From an uncultured Lachnospiraceae bacterium (GTDB lineage Bacteria; Bacillota; Clostridia; Lachnospirales; Lachnospiraceae): a stretch of DNA of 64,000 nt. Positions 54,414 through 63,514 of the stretch are shown here, in pieces; position 1 is the first letter of the stretch; each line of letters begins with the position of its first letter. The notes beneath the pieces were generated by a model. That model was given only the letters and a program-made list of their open reading frames with translations. It was not told the origin of the DNA and made no database searches. The DNA lies in assembly GCA_910588965.1 (NCBI GenBank), contig CAJUSO010000003.1, positions 52,784 to 116,783 on the forward strand. Reading direction: 5' to 3'. The position numbers and the translations under genes are program-made.

Positions 54414-55733
54414 CTAGATCTGCGTCACTACAAATATATCATAGATTGCCCGGATTGCTGTCTCAAAATCACTGTTCTGCACGCCGATAATGATATTCAG
54501 CTCGCTGGAACCCTGGTCAATCATCTTCACGTTTACATTTACATGGGCAAGGGCAGAGAAAATCCTTCCGGCAGTGCCCCTGGTTGACCGCATGCCACGC
54601 CCCACCACGGCAATCAAAGCCAGGTTCCCCTCCAGGTCAATGCTGTCTGGCTGGGCATAACGGTGGATGGCTGAGAGCACTTGCTGCTCCTTGCCCTCAA
54701 ACTCCTCCTGATGGACAAATACGGTCAGCGTGTCGATACCGGAAGGTACGTGTTCAAAGGAAATGCCATGGTCTTCAAATGCAGACAAGACCTTCCTCCC
54801 AAACCCTACCTCTGAATTCATCATATCTTTGTCAATATTGACTGCCACGAAACCTTTCTTCCCGGCAATCCCCGTAATGGTATAATCCGGCTGCCGGCAA
54901 GTGCTTTCCACAATCAGCGTGCCTGGATCCTCCGGCTTATTCGTATTCCGGATGTTGATAGGGATCCCCTCTTTGCGTACCGGGAAAACAGCGTCTTCAT
55001 GGAGGACCGTTGCCCCCATATAAGAAAGCTCCCGAAGCTCCCGGTATGTAATGACCTTGATAACCTCCGGATTGTCAATTATCCCTGGATCTGCAATCAA
55101 AAACCCAGAAACGTCCGTCCAGTTCTCATATATATCCGCCCGCACGGCCTTGGCTACAATAGAACCTGTGATATCAGACCCGCCCCTGGAAAATGTCTTG
55201 ACAGACCCATCCTCCTTTGCACCGTAAAACCCTGGGATAACGGCGCAGCTGCAGCCTTCCAGCCGCTTGGAGAGCACCTCGTCTGTCTTTTCAGCATCGA
55301 ATTCCCCATCTTCCCGGAAACAGATGACATCTGCCGCATCGATAAACTCATAATCCAGGTATTCCGCCATTATCCGCCCATTCAGATACTCGCCGCGGGA
55401 GGCCGCATAATCAGCGCCTGCCTTTTTCCTGAAGTTCTCTGCAATCACGCCAAATTCCCCGCTCAGGGAAAGCGGCATATTCAGGCCATTGATGATAGAC
55501 TCAAAACGGTCCTGTATTTTCTTCAGCAAAGGCATGAAATCCTCCCCTGCTTCCGCCATCTCATAACAGCGGTAGAGCATATCCGTCACCTTTGTATCCT
55601 TGGGGTTCCGTTTCCCAGGCGCGCTTGGCACCACGTACTTACGGCTTTCCTCTGAGCGGATAATCTTCCCGGCTTTGGAAAACTGGCTGGCATTCGCCAA
55701 TGAGCTTCCTCCAAATTTCACTACTTTTGTCAT
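54414..55733 (-). CDS. lysC: aspartate kinase
   Basis: A 439-residue kinase for the first step of the Lys/Thr/Met pathway. It begins MTKVVKFGGSSLANASQFSK and has the catalytic FSRGGSDITGSIVA plus two C-terminal ACT domains (about 300-439; DTLTVFVHQEEFE, RGTAGRIFSALAHVNVNVKM) for feedback control. Length fits the monofunctional class. The ATG at 55731-55733 follows TTAGGAG by 7 bases. No lysine riboswitch is evident in the 250 bases upstream. Confidence 0.95.
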   Translation of the reverse strand: MTKVVKFGGSSLANASQFSKAGKIIRSEESRKYVVPSAPGKRNPKDTKVTDMLYRCYEMAEAGEDFMPLLKKIQDRFESIINGLNMPLSLSGEFGVIAENFRKKAGADYAASRGEYLNGRIMAEYLDYEFIDAADVICFREDGEFDAEKTDEVLSKRLEGCSCAVIPGFYGAKEDGSVKTFSRGGSDITGSIVAKAVRADIYENWTDVSGFLIADPGIIDNPEVIKVITYRELRELSYMGATVLHEDAVFPVRKEGIPINIRNTNKPEDPGTLIVESTCRQPDYTITGIAGKKGFVAVNIDKDMMNSEVGFGRKVLSAFEDHGISFEHVPSGIDTLTVFVHQEEFEGKEQQVLSAIHRYAQPDSIDLEGNLALIAVVGRGMRSTRGTAGRIFSALAHVNVNVKMIDQGSSELNIIIGVQNSDFETAIRAIYDIFVVTQI

Positions 55734-55988
55734 ATCTTCACTCCTAAGGCCCTGCCTTATCTTCCTTTCTTTCATGAATTAAGGGTATGCATAGGACATG
55801 CATAAAAATGCAAGCCTGATGGGAACAAGCTTACATCCGTTTTCCTGTAATCAGGTATTATTCTATCATAAAACCCCGCGTTTTGGAACTGGTTTTTTTA
55901 AATTATGCAGATAACCATGCAATCATCCAAAAACGCCGGGCTCCCCACCCCAAAGGGCTGTCTATGCGGAACCCAGCGCTACATACCC

Positions 55989-57314
55989 TTATTCAGTTTC
56001 CTTGAGGGCTTCCTCCTGCAGCCTGTCAAACTGTTCCATGCACTCGTCCACTGTCGCCCCCTCCAGCAGATCCCGCACAATCAGGCATGTATTCCCCCAC
56101 TGCTCTACCTTCATGCTGGCATTCGACCCCAGCACATAGACATTCTCCTCAATCCTGTCATTCAGGGGCTTTAAGGCTGGGATACAATCTACTTTAACAT
56201 TTTTAGACGGTGAAATCACCTTATTGGTCTCTGCATACAGCTGCAGGGACTCATCTGACACAATATAATTAAGGACATCCTCCGCATCCTCCAAATGTTC
56301 CGCTTCAGCAGCAATGGAATACCCTGTAATGGGTATAACAGGCATCGGCCCGCGGCTGCTTGGGAAGCCGATAACCTGCATATTAAATCCGGGATTTGCA
56401 TAAGCCGTCTCTGCATTTGCCGCACCCCAATACGCCATTACGATTGGCGTTTTCTGCGCCATGAAATCCGGCCCCTCCCCCTCAATGGCTTCATATGTGA
56501 TGGCCTTCTTTGCATCAATGTACCCCAAATCCATCAGCTTCTTTAAAAATTCAAAGCCCGGGCGCATATAATCACTGTATTTGCGCTCCCCCTTGTTAAG
56601 GGCTTCTATCTCCGCCTCTGTATCGCCCCCATTATACAAATCCGCATAGGCCTGGGCAAAAACAAAATTCTCCAGCCACCAACGGTTGGCCCCAACTGGC
56701 GTCTCAATCCCCTGTTCTTTAAATTCCCTGCAGCACTCCAAGAAATCCTCCGGGGTCTCCGGCAGGGAAATGCCATACTGGTCAAACATATCTTTGTTCA
56801 CAAACAAGCCATAGGCAACAATTTCCTGCGGGATGCCCACAAGCTTCCCATCCACTGTATTGGCGGTTCTCACAACATCCCTTAAATTCTTGGCATTCTC
56901 AAGCCCTGATAAATCCCGAAGCATCCCTTCTGCCCCCAGTTCCAAGATTGTATCGGGATTGAGCAAGTATAAATCATCCATGCCATTGCGTACCCGGTCC
57001 ATGGACACCTCATCATACGTCCTCTCCTGGTAATTCTCTGCCGTATAGGTACGGTACTCCACCGTTAACCCTAATTCCTTCTCCGCATTGCCCACTGTAA
57101 GGTCAAAAGCTGTCCTTGAGGCATTTGTCTTATTGGGCTGTGACTTTTCCATCGGCCCAAACAGATTGACAATCTTTTTGCTGTCCCCATCATCTGCAAT
57201 CAGATTCTTATCCATGACATCCCCATATCCACAGGCTGCAGCCATAAAAGCCGCTGCTACTGCCAGGCAAGCAGCCGATAGTTTCCCAAAGCCCCACTTC
57301 CTATTCCTTCCCAT
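55989..57314 (-). CDS. extracellular solute-binding lipoprotein
   Basis: A 441-residue periplasmic-binding-type protein (family 1, sugar-like). The signal peptide ends in the lipobox AAFMAAAC (Cys about 28), so it is membrane-anchored. Later motifs such as VGIPQEIVAYGLFVNKDMFD and EDFLECCREFKEQGIETPVG are typical of carbohydrate-binding members. No permease or ATPase gene is nearby. It starts 3 bases after the sensor kinase stop, so it may deliver ligand to that sensor rather than to a transporter. Confidence 0.9.
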   Translation of the reverse strand: MGRNRKWGFGKLSAACLAVAAAFMAAACGYGDVMDKNLIADDGDSKKIVNLFGPMEKSQPNKTNASRTAFDLTVGNAEKELGLTVEYRTYTAENYQERTYDEVSMDRVRNGMDDLYLLNPDTILELGAEGMLRDLSGLENAKNLRDVVRTANTVDGKLVGIPQEIVAYGLFVNKDMFDQYGISLPETPEDFLECCREFKEQGIETPVGANRWWLENFVFAQAYADLYNGGDTEAEIEALNKGERKYSDYMRPGFEFLKKLMDLGYIDAKKAITYEAIEGEGPDFMAQKTPIVMAYWGAANAETAYANPGFNMQVIGFPSSRGPMPVIPITGYSIAAEAEHLEDAEDVLNYIVSDESLQLYAETNKVISPSKNVKVDCIPALKPLNDRIEENVYVLGSNASMKVEQWGNTCLIVRDLLEGATVDECMEQFDRLQEEALKETE

Positions 57315-57317
57315 TCC

Positions 57318-59912
57318 CTATTCCTTTCTCTGTATATATTGGTTCAGGGTCTTCCGCAAAAGCTCCATATCAATGGGCTTTGACAGATGGACATTCATAC
57401 CTGCTTCCAAAGCATCCTTCACATCCTCTGCAAAGGCGTTTGCCGTCATGGCAATAATCGGGATTTCCCTGGCATCCTTGCGTCCCAGCGCCCGGATTGC
57501 CTTTGTGGCTTCATACCCGTTCATGACCGGCATCTGGACGTCCATCAGGATTGCATCAAATTCCCCTTCTCTGGCATGGCTAAAACGCTCCAAGGCCAGC
57601 TGCCCATTTTCCATAATATCGCAGGTCACCCCTTCTATATCCAGCAATTCTGACAGGATTTCTGCATTGACTTCATTGTCCTCCGCCACCAATAGATGCA
57701 GCCCTTTAAGAGCCATCGCCCCAGCGCCTTCCGGCGCCTCCTTTTCTTTTTGCTCCAGACGCATCCTTATAATTTTTTCCTTAAACGCTGAAACAAAGAA
57801 TGGCTTGGCAAGGACGTCTGCATTCCCTATGTGGAAAGCCTCCTCCTGCACCTCTTCCCCATCATAAGCCGTCAAAAACAGGATGGGCACAAGGCTGCCG
57901 ATACGGAAACGTATCCTCCTTGCTGTCTCTATGCCATCCAAGCCCGGCATCTTCCAGTCCAGCAATACCATCTGGTAACCTTCCCCTCCCTGGCAGGATT
58001 CTTCCACCATCCTAAGGCCTTCTTCCCCGTTCAGGGCAGTGTCCACTTGGATGCCCGTATCCATCATCAACGTCTGGATGCCCTTACAGATTTCCTCATC
58101 GTCATCCACTGCCAGGATCCTGAAAATCTTGCTATCCTTCCAAAATTGGCCGTCTGCCTGCCCCTCTGGGATACGCAGTTCCAACTCCACCCCAAACAAG
58201 CTGCCTTTATCCACTTCGCTGGATACCTCAATCGTCCCACCCATAAGTTCTACGATATTCTTGGTAATCGCCATGCCAAGCCCTGTTCCCTGCACCTTAT
58301 TCGTGGTACTGTTCTCCGCCCTGGTAAAAGCTTCAAAAATAGTTTCCAGATACTCCGGGGTCATACCGTACCCATCGTCCTCCACCTCAATCCGGACATG
58401 CTCAAACTGGCTGGAACGCTGCGGAAGCCCAATGATACGGAACCAGATATTCCCGCCTTTCTGCGTATACTTTACAGCATTGGAAAGAAGATTGATTAAA
58501 ATCTGATTAATCCTAGTCTCATCCCCCACCAAATACTCATGCTTGATATCTGTAACCGTAACATGGAACGCCTGATCCTTCGCCTTTGCCATAGGGCGGA
58601 TAATCGCATCCACAGAAGATACCAGGTCATTCAGTGTGAACTCCCCCATCGTAAGCACGACTTTCCCGCTCTCAATCTTCGAAACATCCAAAACATCATT
58701 AATCAGGCTGAGCAAATGCTGGCCGGAGGCAGCGATCTTCCTGGTAATCTCCCTTACCTTAACAGGATTATCCGCATCCCTTGCAAGCAAAGTGGTGAAT
58801 CCCAAAATCGCATTCATCGGAGTCCGGATATCATGGGACATATTGGAAAGGAACGTAGTCTTGGAATTGCTCGCAACCTGCGCCGCCTGCAGCGCCTCCG
58901 CCAACTGCTTATTATGGATTTCCCTCTCAGCCTCCCGCTCCTTCCGGATCCGGACCTGCTGCCTTTGGTTGAAATAGTAAAGGATACAGCAAAGGAAAAA
59001 CGCTGCCAGCATCACCATAACCACAACCAGGATATTCTGGTTTACAGCCCTTCCCTCCTGCTGGATAGCTTCAATCGGCACATAACCAATGAGATAGACA
59101 GACCCCTTATTGACTGCCCACATAAAAATCAAAGATGCTTTATTCTGGATATCATGGTAAAACATGATGTTTTTCCCATTGGCGATACTTCCTGCAACCT
59201 CGTGCTGGATGTCCTCCTCCATAATGTTGTTGGCTTTATAAAAATCCTCCAGGTTCACATGCCCTGCATTCCGCTCGCCAATCCCCTTAGGCTTTAATAC
59301 AAGCCGCTCGCTTTCTGCGTCCATGATATAAAGCATGGCATTGCCATTATAAAACCCGTCTGGCAGGGAACTTTCAAAAGCATCAAAAATATACTCAATA
59401 TATAAGGAAGCAACCTCTTCCTCCCCATCCATCACAGGGCACTTCATGGTATATGCCCAAGTCCCCATATCATTCAGGTAGGATTGGGACAGTAAGAGCC
59501 CCTCCACATCCGCCCCGGAAGAAAAATCCAGCCCCTCCTCTGTAAAAACTTCCCCCGTATTAGAAATGCCTGCCCTTTCCCCCTCCAGTATGATTGACAC
59601 CTTCACCATGGTACGGTTATTATTATAAGAACTGATAAACCCCTCCGGGTCTTCCATCGTCGCAACTTCCAGGGCCAACAGCTGCTGGAATTCCGCTTCC
59701 TTATCCAAAATAGCTTCTAACGTACCTTTCATCAAATCCAGGCTTTCGCTTAAGTTATGGATTGCAGAAGAAGACATTTCTTCAGAAATTTTCCTGGCTA
59801 CAGAGAAAACAACTATCCCTAAAATGCAAAACACCAATATAATTGAAAGAAATAATGAAAAGCCTTTATTATTCCTATTCCTGTCTCGCTTATCTTCCAT
59901 TCCTATCTCCAT
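57318..59912 (-). CDS. hybrid sensor histidine kinase with two receiver domains
   Basis: About 864 residues. An N-terminal membrane segment, a ~245-residue extracellular sensor (dCache-like), and a second segment (about 292-313) lead to HisKA (SNMSHDIRTPMNAILGF, His about 360), HATPase (NLLSNAVKYTQ; GTGLGMAITKNI), a receiver with LLDWKMPGLDG and a second receiver with LMDVQMPVMNG. No HPt domain or DNA-binding output is present, so a separate partner is needed. Start at the ATG 59910-59912 (GGAAGG upstream) or four codons later. It is coupled to the solute-binding lipoprotein. Confidence 0.92.
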   Translation of the reverse strand: MEIGMEDKRDRNRNNKGFSLFLSIILVFCILGIVVFSVARKISEEMSSSAIHNLSESLDLMKGTLEAILDKEAEFQQLLALEVATMEDPEGFISSYNNNRTMVKVSIILEGERAGISNTGEVFTEEGLDFSSGADVEGLLLSQSYLNDMGTWAYTMKCPVMDGEEEVASLYIEYIFDAFESSLPDGFYNGNAMLYIMDAESERLVLKPKGIGERNAGHVNLEDFYKANNIMEEDIQHEVAGSIANGKNIMFYHDIQNKASLIFMWAVNKGSVYLIGYVPIEAIQQEGRAVNQNILVVVMVMLAAFFLCCILYYFNQRQQVRIRKEREAEREIHNKQLAEALQAAQVASNSKTTFLSNMSHDIRTPMNAILGFTTLLARDADNPVKVREITRKIAASGQHLLSLINDVLDVSKIESGKVVLTMGEFTLNDLVSSVDAIIRPMAKAKDQAFHVTVTDIKHEYLVGDETRINQILINLLSNAVKYTQKGGNIWFRIIGLPQRSSQFEHVRIEVEDDGYGMTPEYLETIFEAFTRAENSTTNKVQGTGLGMAITKNIVELMGGTIEVSSEVDKGSLFGVELELRIPEGQADGQFWKDSKIFRILAVDDDEEICKGIQTLMMDTGIQVDTALNGEEGLRMVEESCQGGEGYQMVLLDWKMPGLDGIETARRIRFRIGSLVPILFLTAYDGEEVQEEAFHIGNADVLAKPFFVSAFKEKIIRMRLEQKEKEAPEGAGAMALKGLHLLVAEDNEVNAEILSELLDIEGVTCDIMENGQLALERFSHAREGEFDAILMDVQMPVMNGYEATKAIRALGRKDAREIPIIAMTANAFAEDVKDALEAGMNVHLSKPIDMELLRKTLNQYIQRKE

Positions 59913-60450
59913 TTTACAGCCTTCCGCTGAAATTGGCATGGGCATTCCCTTATCCTGGCTGCCAGAACAATCCTTGCAGCAAAATACCAGAGATGCAATG
60001 CTGATAAAATTTGGAATATTGCTGACCGGTACAGATTGATATGGCTAAACACAGCTATAACCCCCTGCCTACCCAGGCAGGAGCTTATCCATAGATAAGA
60101 TTAACTAGAAAAAACAGCCCTCCAACAAGTAAAATACCTTGCCGCTTACAGCGCAGCAACTATGTGATTCTATGGCTATTATAACTGTGGGCATTCTGTT
60201 TGTCAATAGATTTCAAAAAGGGATAACGGAGGGGCTTATGGACAAGAAAATAAATCTGTTTATGGAAAAGCTGACGGGCGTTTCCGTAGTTTTGCAGGCC
60301 AAATCAACGCGCATTTATCCTTGTTTTTGCATGGAATAAAATCCATTTATGCCTACTCCGTTGATAATAGGCAGAAAAATGATTAAAATAAACGTTGACA
60401 TATAGCGTCAGGATTTTGATGGTATCCTATAACCAAAGGAGGAACTGGCA
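59913..60450. other. intergenic region at the edge of the AT-rich cassette
   Basis: This gap must hold the sensor-kinase promoter (leftward, not assigned) and the WYL-gene control region (60395-60450). It has a perfect hairpin CCTGCCT-ACCC-AGGCAGG (60064-60081). A 33-codon plus-strand frame (60238-60339) has a good ribosome site (GGAGGGG, 5 bases) but no recognised homologue; it may be a small gene or the remnant of a longer one. Confidence 0.45.
60396..60410 (+). promoter_or_regulatory. operator-like dyad upstream of the WYL regulator gene
   Basis: TGACATATAGCGTCA overlaps a perfect -35 TTGACA (60395-60400), about 40 bases before the start codon. A closely related dyad with the same following bases recurs before the GyrI-like gene. 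Confidence 0.55.
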
Positions 60451-61347
60451 ATGCGGGAAAGCAGATTATTTAAAATTGTGTATCATTTACTGAATAAAGG
60501 ACAGGCCACTGCCCCAGAATTAGCAGAAAAATTCGAAGTGTCTGTAAGGACAATTTACAGGGATATTGACGCCCTAAGCGGTGCGGGCATCCCTATTTAT
60601 GCAGAAGCAGGGCGGAACGGCGGCATCCACCTAATGAACGATTTTGTTTTAAATCAGGCAGTGCTGTCTGGAGAAGAAAAGCAGGAAATCCTAACAGCCT
60701 TACAAAGTATCAATCCTATGAACAATATTGGCAATCACCAAACATTGCAAAAACTTTCTGCCATATTCCATATGAATTCGGAAAACTGGCTTGAAGTGGA
60801 CTTTTCCAGATGGGGCAACAATGGAACTGACAATGAGAAATTTAAATTGCTAAAATCAGCGGTAATCTATCAAAAGTGCGTAAAAATAACCTATGCAAAT
60901 TCCTATGGGACAATTAGCGAAAGAATTGTCCAGCCGCTAAAAATGTCATATAAATCTATGTCGTGGTACTTAAAAGCATATTGTACAGAAAAACAGGATT
61001 ACCGTATTTTTAAGCTGACACGCATCATAGATACCGAAATCCTCACAGACGGTTTTTGCAAAAGCCCTTTCCCAGAATCAGATGAAACACCAGGGCAAGC
61101 CTACCATACAATCGTACTGCGTTTTCCGAAAAACATGTCCTATCGTGTTTATGATGAATTTGACAAAACGAGGGTAAGCAAAAAAGAAAATGGAGACTTA
61201 ACCGTATCCGTTGAAATGCCGGAAGATGAATGGCTGATAGGGTATTTATTGTCATTCGGGACACAAGTAGATATTATAGAACCTGCGCATCTGAAAGACA
61301 TTGTGGCAGAACAGGCAATGAAAATCTATGAAAAATATAAATCTTGA
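60451..61347 (+). CDS. WYL-domain transcriptional regulator (YafY type)
   Basis: A 298-residue regulator with an N-terminal winged helix (ATAPELAEKFEVSVRTIYRDIDAL, about 18-41) and a WYL-type ligand domain (about 140-230; SWYLKAYC, DYRIFKLTRI) plus C-terminal extension. WYL proteins sense nucleic-acid or small ligands and many respond to DNA damage. AAAGGAGG precedes the ATG. It is the first gene of the cassette and its gene is bracketed by two copies of a dyad, its likely operators. Confidence 0.9.
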   Translation: MRESRLFKIVYHLLNKGQATAPELAEKFEVSVRTIYRDIDALSGAGIPIYAEAGRNGGIHLMNDFVLNQAVLSGEEKQEILTALQSINPMNNIGNHQTLQKLSAIFHMNSENWLEVDFSRWGNNGTDNEKFKLLKSAVIYQKCVKITYANSYGTISERIVQPLKMSYKSMSWYLKAYCTEKQDYRIFKLTRIIDTEILTDGFCKSPFPESDETPGQAYHTIVLRFPKNMSYRVYDEFDKTRVSKKENGDLTVSVEMPEDEWLIGYLLSFGTQVDIIEPAHLKDIVAEQAMKIYEKYKS

Positions 61348-61359
61348 CACAGGGTGTCA
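61345..61359 (+). promoter_or_regulatory. operator-like dyad upstream of the GyrI-like gene
   Basis: TGACACAGGGTGTCA, a perfect 5-bp dyad, overlaps the stop codon of the WYL gene and a -35 TTGACA. Like the copy at 60396 it is followed by GGA and, 22 bases after TTGACA, by a TATC-type -10. Confidence 0.6.
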
Positions 61360-61415
61360 GGAAATGTGTGATATCATTTGCCTGTAAATCCTATTTAAGA
61401 AAGCGGGGACTGAAC

Positions 61416-62039
61416 ATGAAACATGAATGGAAAAAACAGGAGAAAGTAATATATGGTGTAAAGACAAAACCTTACGTGGTTGATATTCCTGCCTGGAACT
61501 ATATTATTCTTTCCGGCAGCGGGGATCCGAATGATGAAATCTTTTCCGATAAGGTTGCCGCCCTGTTTTCGACGGCTTATAAAATAAAACTGGCATATAA
61601 AGCGCTTGCCGGAGAAAGCAACGGAATAACCGATTATACCGTATATCCTTTAGAGGGAATATGGAACATGGCTTCTGAAAAAGAATATCTGGCAAAAGAA
61701 GAATTGCAGTACCGCATTATGATACGGCAACCAGATTTTATTACCAGAGAACTGTTTGATCATGCTTTAGAAGCAGTTAAGGGCAAGAAACACAATCCGT
61801 ATCTCACGGATATTTCTTTTGAAACAATCTGCGATGGCAGGTGCATCCAAGTATTGCACAAAGGAGCATTTGATGATGAGCCTGCATCATTTGAGAGAAT
61901 GGATAGATATTGTACGGAACAAGGTTATAGGCGTATGGGAAAAGAACACCGTGAAATATATCTGAACCATGCCAACCGTACAAAAAAAGCCAACTTAAAA
62001 ACAATCCTGAGATACAAAGTTACAGATAGCGGGAAATAG
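61416..62039 (+). CDS. GyrI-like small-molecule-binding domain protein
   Basis: A 207-residue SOUL/GyrI-like protein. Family features: MKHEWKKQEKVIYGVKTKP start, YTVYPLEGIWNM, YRIMIRQPDFIT, VLHKGAFDDEPASFERMDRY and REIYLNHANRT. Some GyrI-like proteins hydrolyse cyclopropane-bearing DNA alkylators and so protect the cell; others only bind ligands. The conserved Glu of the ligand pocket appears present but I cannot place it surely. The ATG at 61416 has GGGG upstream; the frame before it overlaps the operator. Confidence 0.85.
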   Translation: MKHEWKKQEKVIYGVKTKPYVVDIPAWNYIILSGSGDPNDEIFSDKVAALFSTAYKIKLAYKALAGESNGITDYTVYPLEGIWNMASEKEYLAKEELQYRIMIRQPDFITRELFDHALEAVKGKKHNPYLTDISFETICDGRCIQVLHKGAFDDEPASFERMDRYCTEQGYRRMGKEHREIYLNHANRTKKANLKTILRYKVTDSGK

Positions 62040-62074
62040 CAACATCCTGTGATAAAAAAGAAAGGGATAGGGAT

Positions 62075-62617
62075 ATGGGCAGACCAACAACAAAAACAGA
62101 TTTACTGGCAGCCGCAGCCGCCAATTATGAAAAGTTAAACACACTTGTTTGTGGATTAACAGAACAGGAATTAGGGACCCCCTTTGATTTTTCGCATGAT
62201 GAAAAAAAGAAAGAGGCTCATTGGAACAGAGATAAAAACCTCCGTGACATTTTCATCCATCTTTATGAATGGCACCAGCTTTTGTTAAACTGGGTACATG
62301 CCAACCAGAATGGCGATAATAAGCCGTTTCTCCCAGAGCCATATAATTGGAAAACCTATGGCGGTATGAATGTGGGATTTTGGAAAAAACACCAGCCCAC
62401 ACCATTAGCGGACGCAAAGGGCATGTTCCAAAACTCCCACAATGAAGTAATAAAACTGGCGGAAACTTTTTCAAATGAAGAATTGTTTTCGAAAGGCGTT
62501 TATAAATGGGTAGGCGGAAGTACCTTGGGTTCTTATTTCGTCAGCGTTACCGCAAGCCATTATGTCTGGGCAATAAAAAAACTGAACGCACATAGGAAAA
62601 ATTGTTCCAAAATGTAG
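62075..62617 (+). CDS. ClbS/DfsB family four-helix-bundle protein
   Basis: A 180-residue DinB-like helical protein. Family marks: MGRPTTKTDLLAAAAANYEK, RDKNLRDIFIHLYEWHQLLL, EPYNWKTYGGMNVGFWKKHQ and LGSYFVSVTASHYVWAIKKL. ClbS is the colibactin self-resistance protein, a cyclopropane hydrolase; most homologues are uncharacterised. It follows the GyrI-like gene by 35 bases and precedes the radical SAM gene by 12, so the three are probably one transcript. Confidence 0.9.
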   Translation: MGRPTTKTDLLAAAAANYEKLNTLVCGLTEQELGTPFDFSHDEKKKEAHWNRDKNLRDIFIHLYEWHQLLLNWVHANQNGDNKPFLPEPYNWKTYGGMNVGFWKKHQPTPLADAKGMFQNSHNEVIKLAETFSNEELFSKGVYKWVGGSTLGSYFVSVTASHYVWAIKKLNAHRKNCSKM

Positions 62618-62629
62618 GGAGGGCATACC

Positions 62630-63514
62630 ATGCACTTTGTGAAAGCAAAAGGGATCTTGTCTGTTAAAAATGGAATGAATTTATACCGTGGCTGTTCTCA
62701 TGGGTGCATTTATTGCGACTCCAGAAGTAAATGCTATCACATGGGACACGCTTTTGAAGATATTGAAGTCAAAGAAAATGCGATTGACCTGTTGGAATAT
62801 GCCCTTACCCATAAGCGTAAGAAATGTATGATAGGCACAGGCTCTATGACTGACCCTTATATTCCATTAGAATTGGAAATAGGAAATGTCAGGAAGGCCC
62901 TGGACTTAATCTATGGACATGGTTTTGGTTTTACAGTCATTACAAAATCAAACCGTATATTGAGGGATTTAGGCCTATTGCAGAAAATAAATGAACAGAC
63001 AAAGTGTGTTGTGCAAATGACCTTGACAACTTACAATGAAGATTTGTGCAAAACGGTTGAGCCGAATGTAAGTACGACAAGGGAACGCTTTGATGTATTG
63101 AAAAAGCTGAGGGATCTAGGGATACCGGCTGTTGTATGGCTGACGCCAATTTTGCCGTTTCTAAACGATACGCAAGATAATATTTCCGGTATTTTGGATA
63201 TGTGTATAGAAGCAAAGGTTTATGGGGTTATTTGCTTTGGAATGGGATTGACGCTCCGGGAAGGAAACCGGGAGTATTTCTACGGACAGTTAGACCGGTT
63301 GTTTCCCGGCCTAAAAGAAAAATATATCCGTACCTACGGAAACCAGTATGTCATAGAGAGTGGCAATCACAAAGATTTAATGCGGTTTTTCCATCAAAAA
63401 TGCGAAGCACATGGGATTGTTCATGACAATGGGCAGATATTTAACTACCTGCATTCCTTTGAAGAAAATACTGTGAACAAACAATTAAGCATTTGGGATT
63501 GGGAAATGAGATAA
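62630..63514 (+). CDS. SPL-family radical SAM protein
   Basis: A 294-residue radical SAM enzyme with the cluster motif CSHGCIYC (C22, C26, C29) in NLYRGCSHGCIYCDSR, then GTGSMTDPYIPLE and VITKSNRILRDLGLL. This is the family related to spore photoproduct lyase, which repairs thymine dimers; the clostridial short members have no proven substrate. AGGGAGG precedes the ATG. Its place after ClbS-like and GyrI-like genes hints at DNA or adduct repair. Confidence 0.88.
   Translation: MHFVKAKGILSVKNGMNLYRGCSHGCIYCDSRSKCYHMGHAFEDIEVKENAIDLLEYALTHKRKKCMIGTGSMTDPYIPLELEIGNVRKALDLIYGHGFGFTVITKSNRILRDLGLLQKINEQTKCVVQMTLTTYNEDLCKTVEPNVSTTRERFDVLKKLRDLGIPAVVWLTPILPFLNDTQDNISGILDMCIEAKVYGVICFGMGLTLREGNREYFYGQLDRLFPGLKEKYIRTYGNQYVIESGNHKDLMRFFHQKCEAHGIVHDNGQIFNYLHSFEENTVNKQLSIWDWEMR

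Noticed and set aside
55734..55988. Possible lysine riboswitch before aspartate kinase
   Set aside because: The leader is too short and shows no recognisable lysine-aptamer structure.
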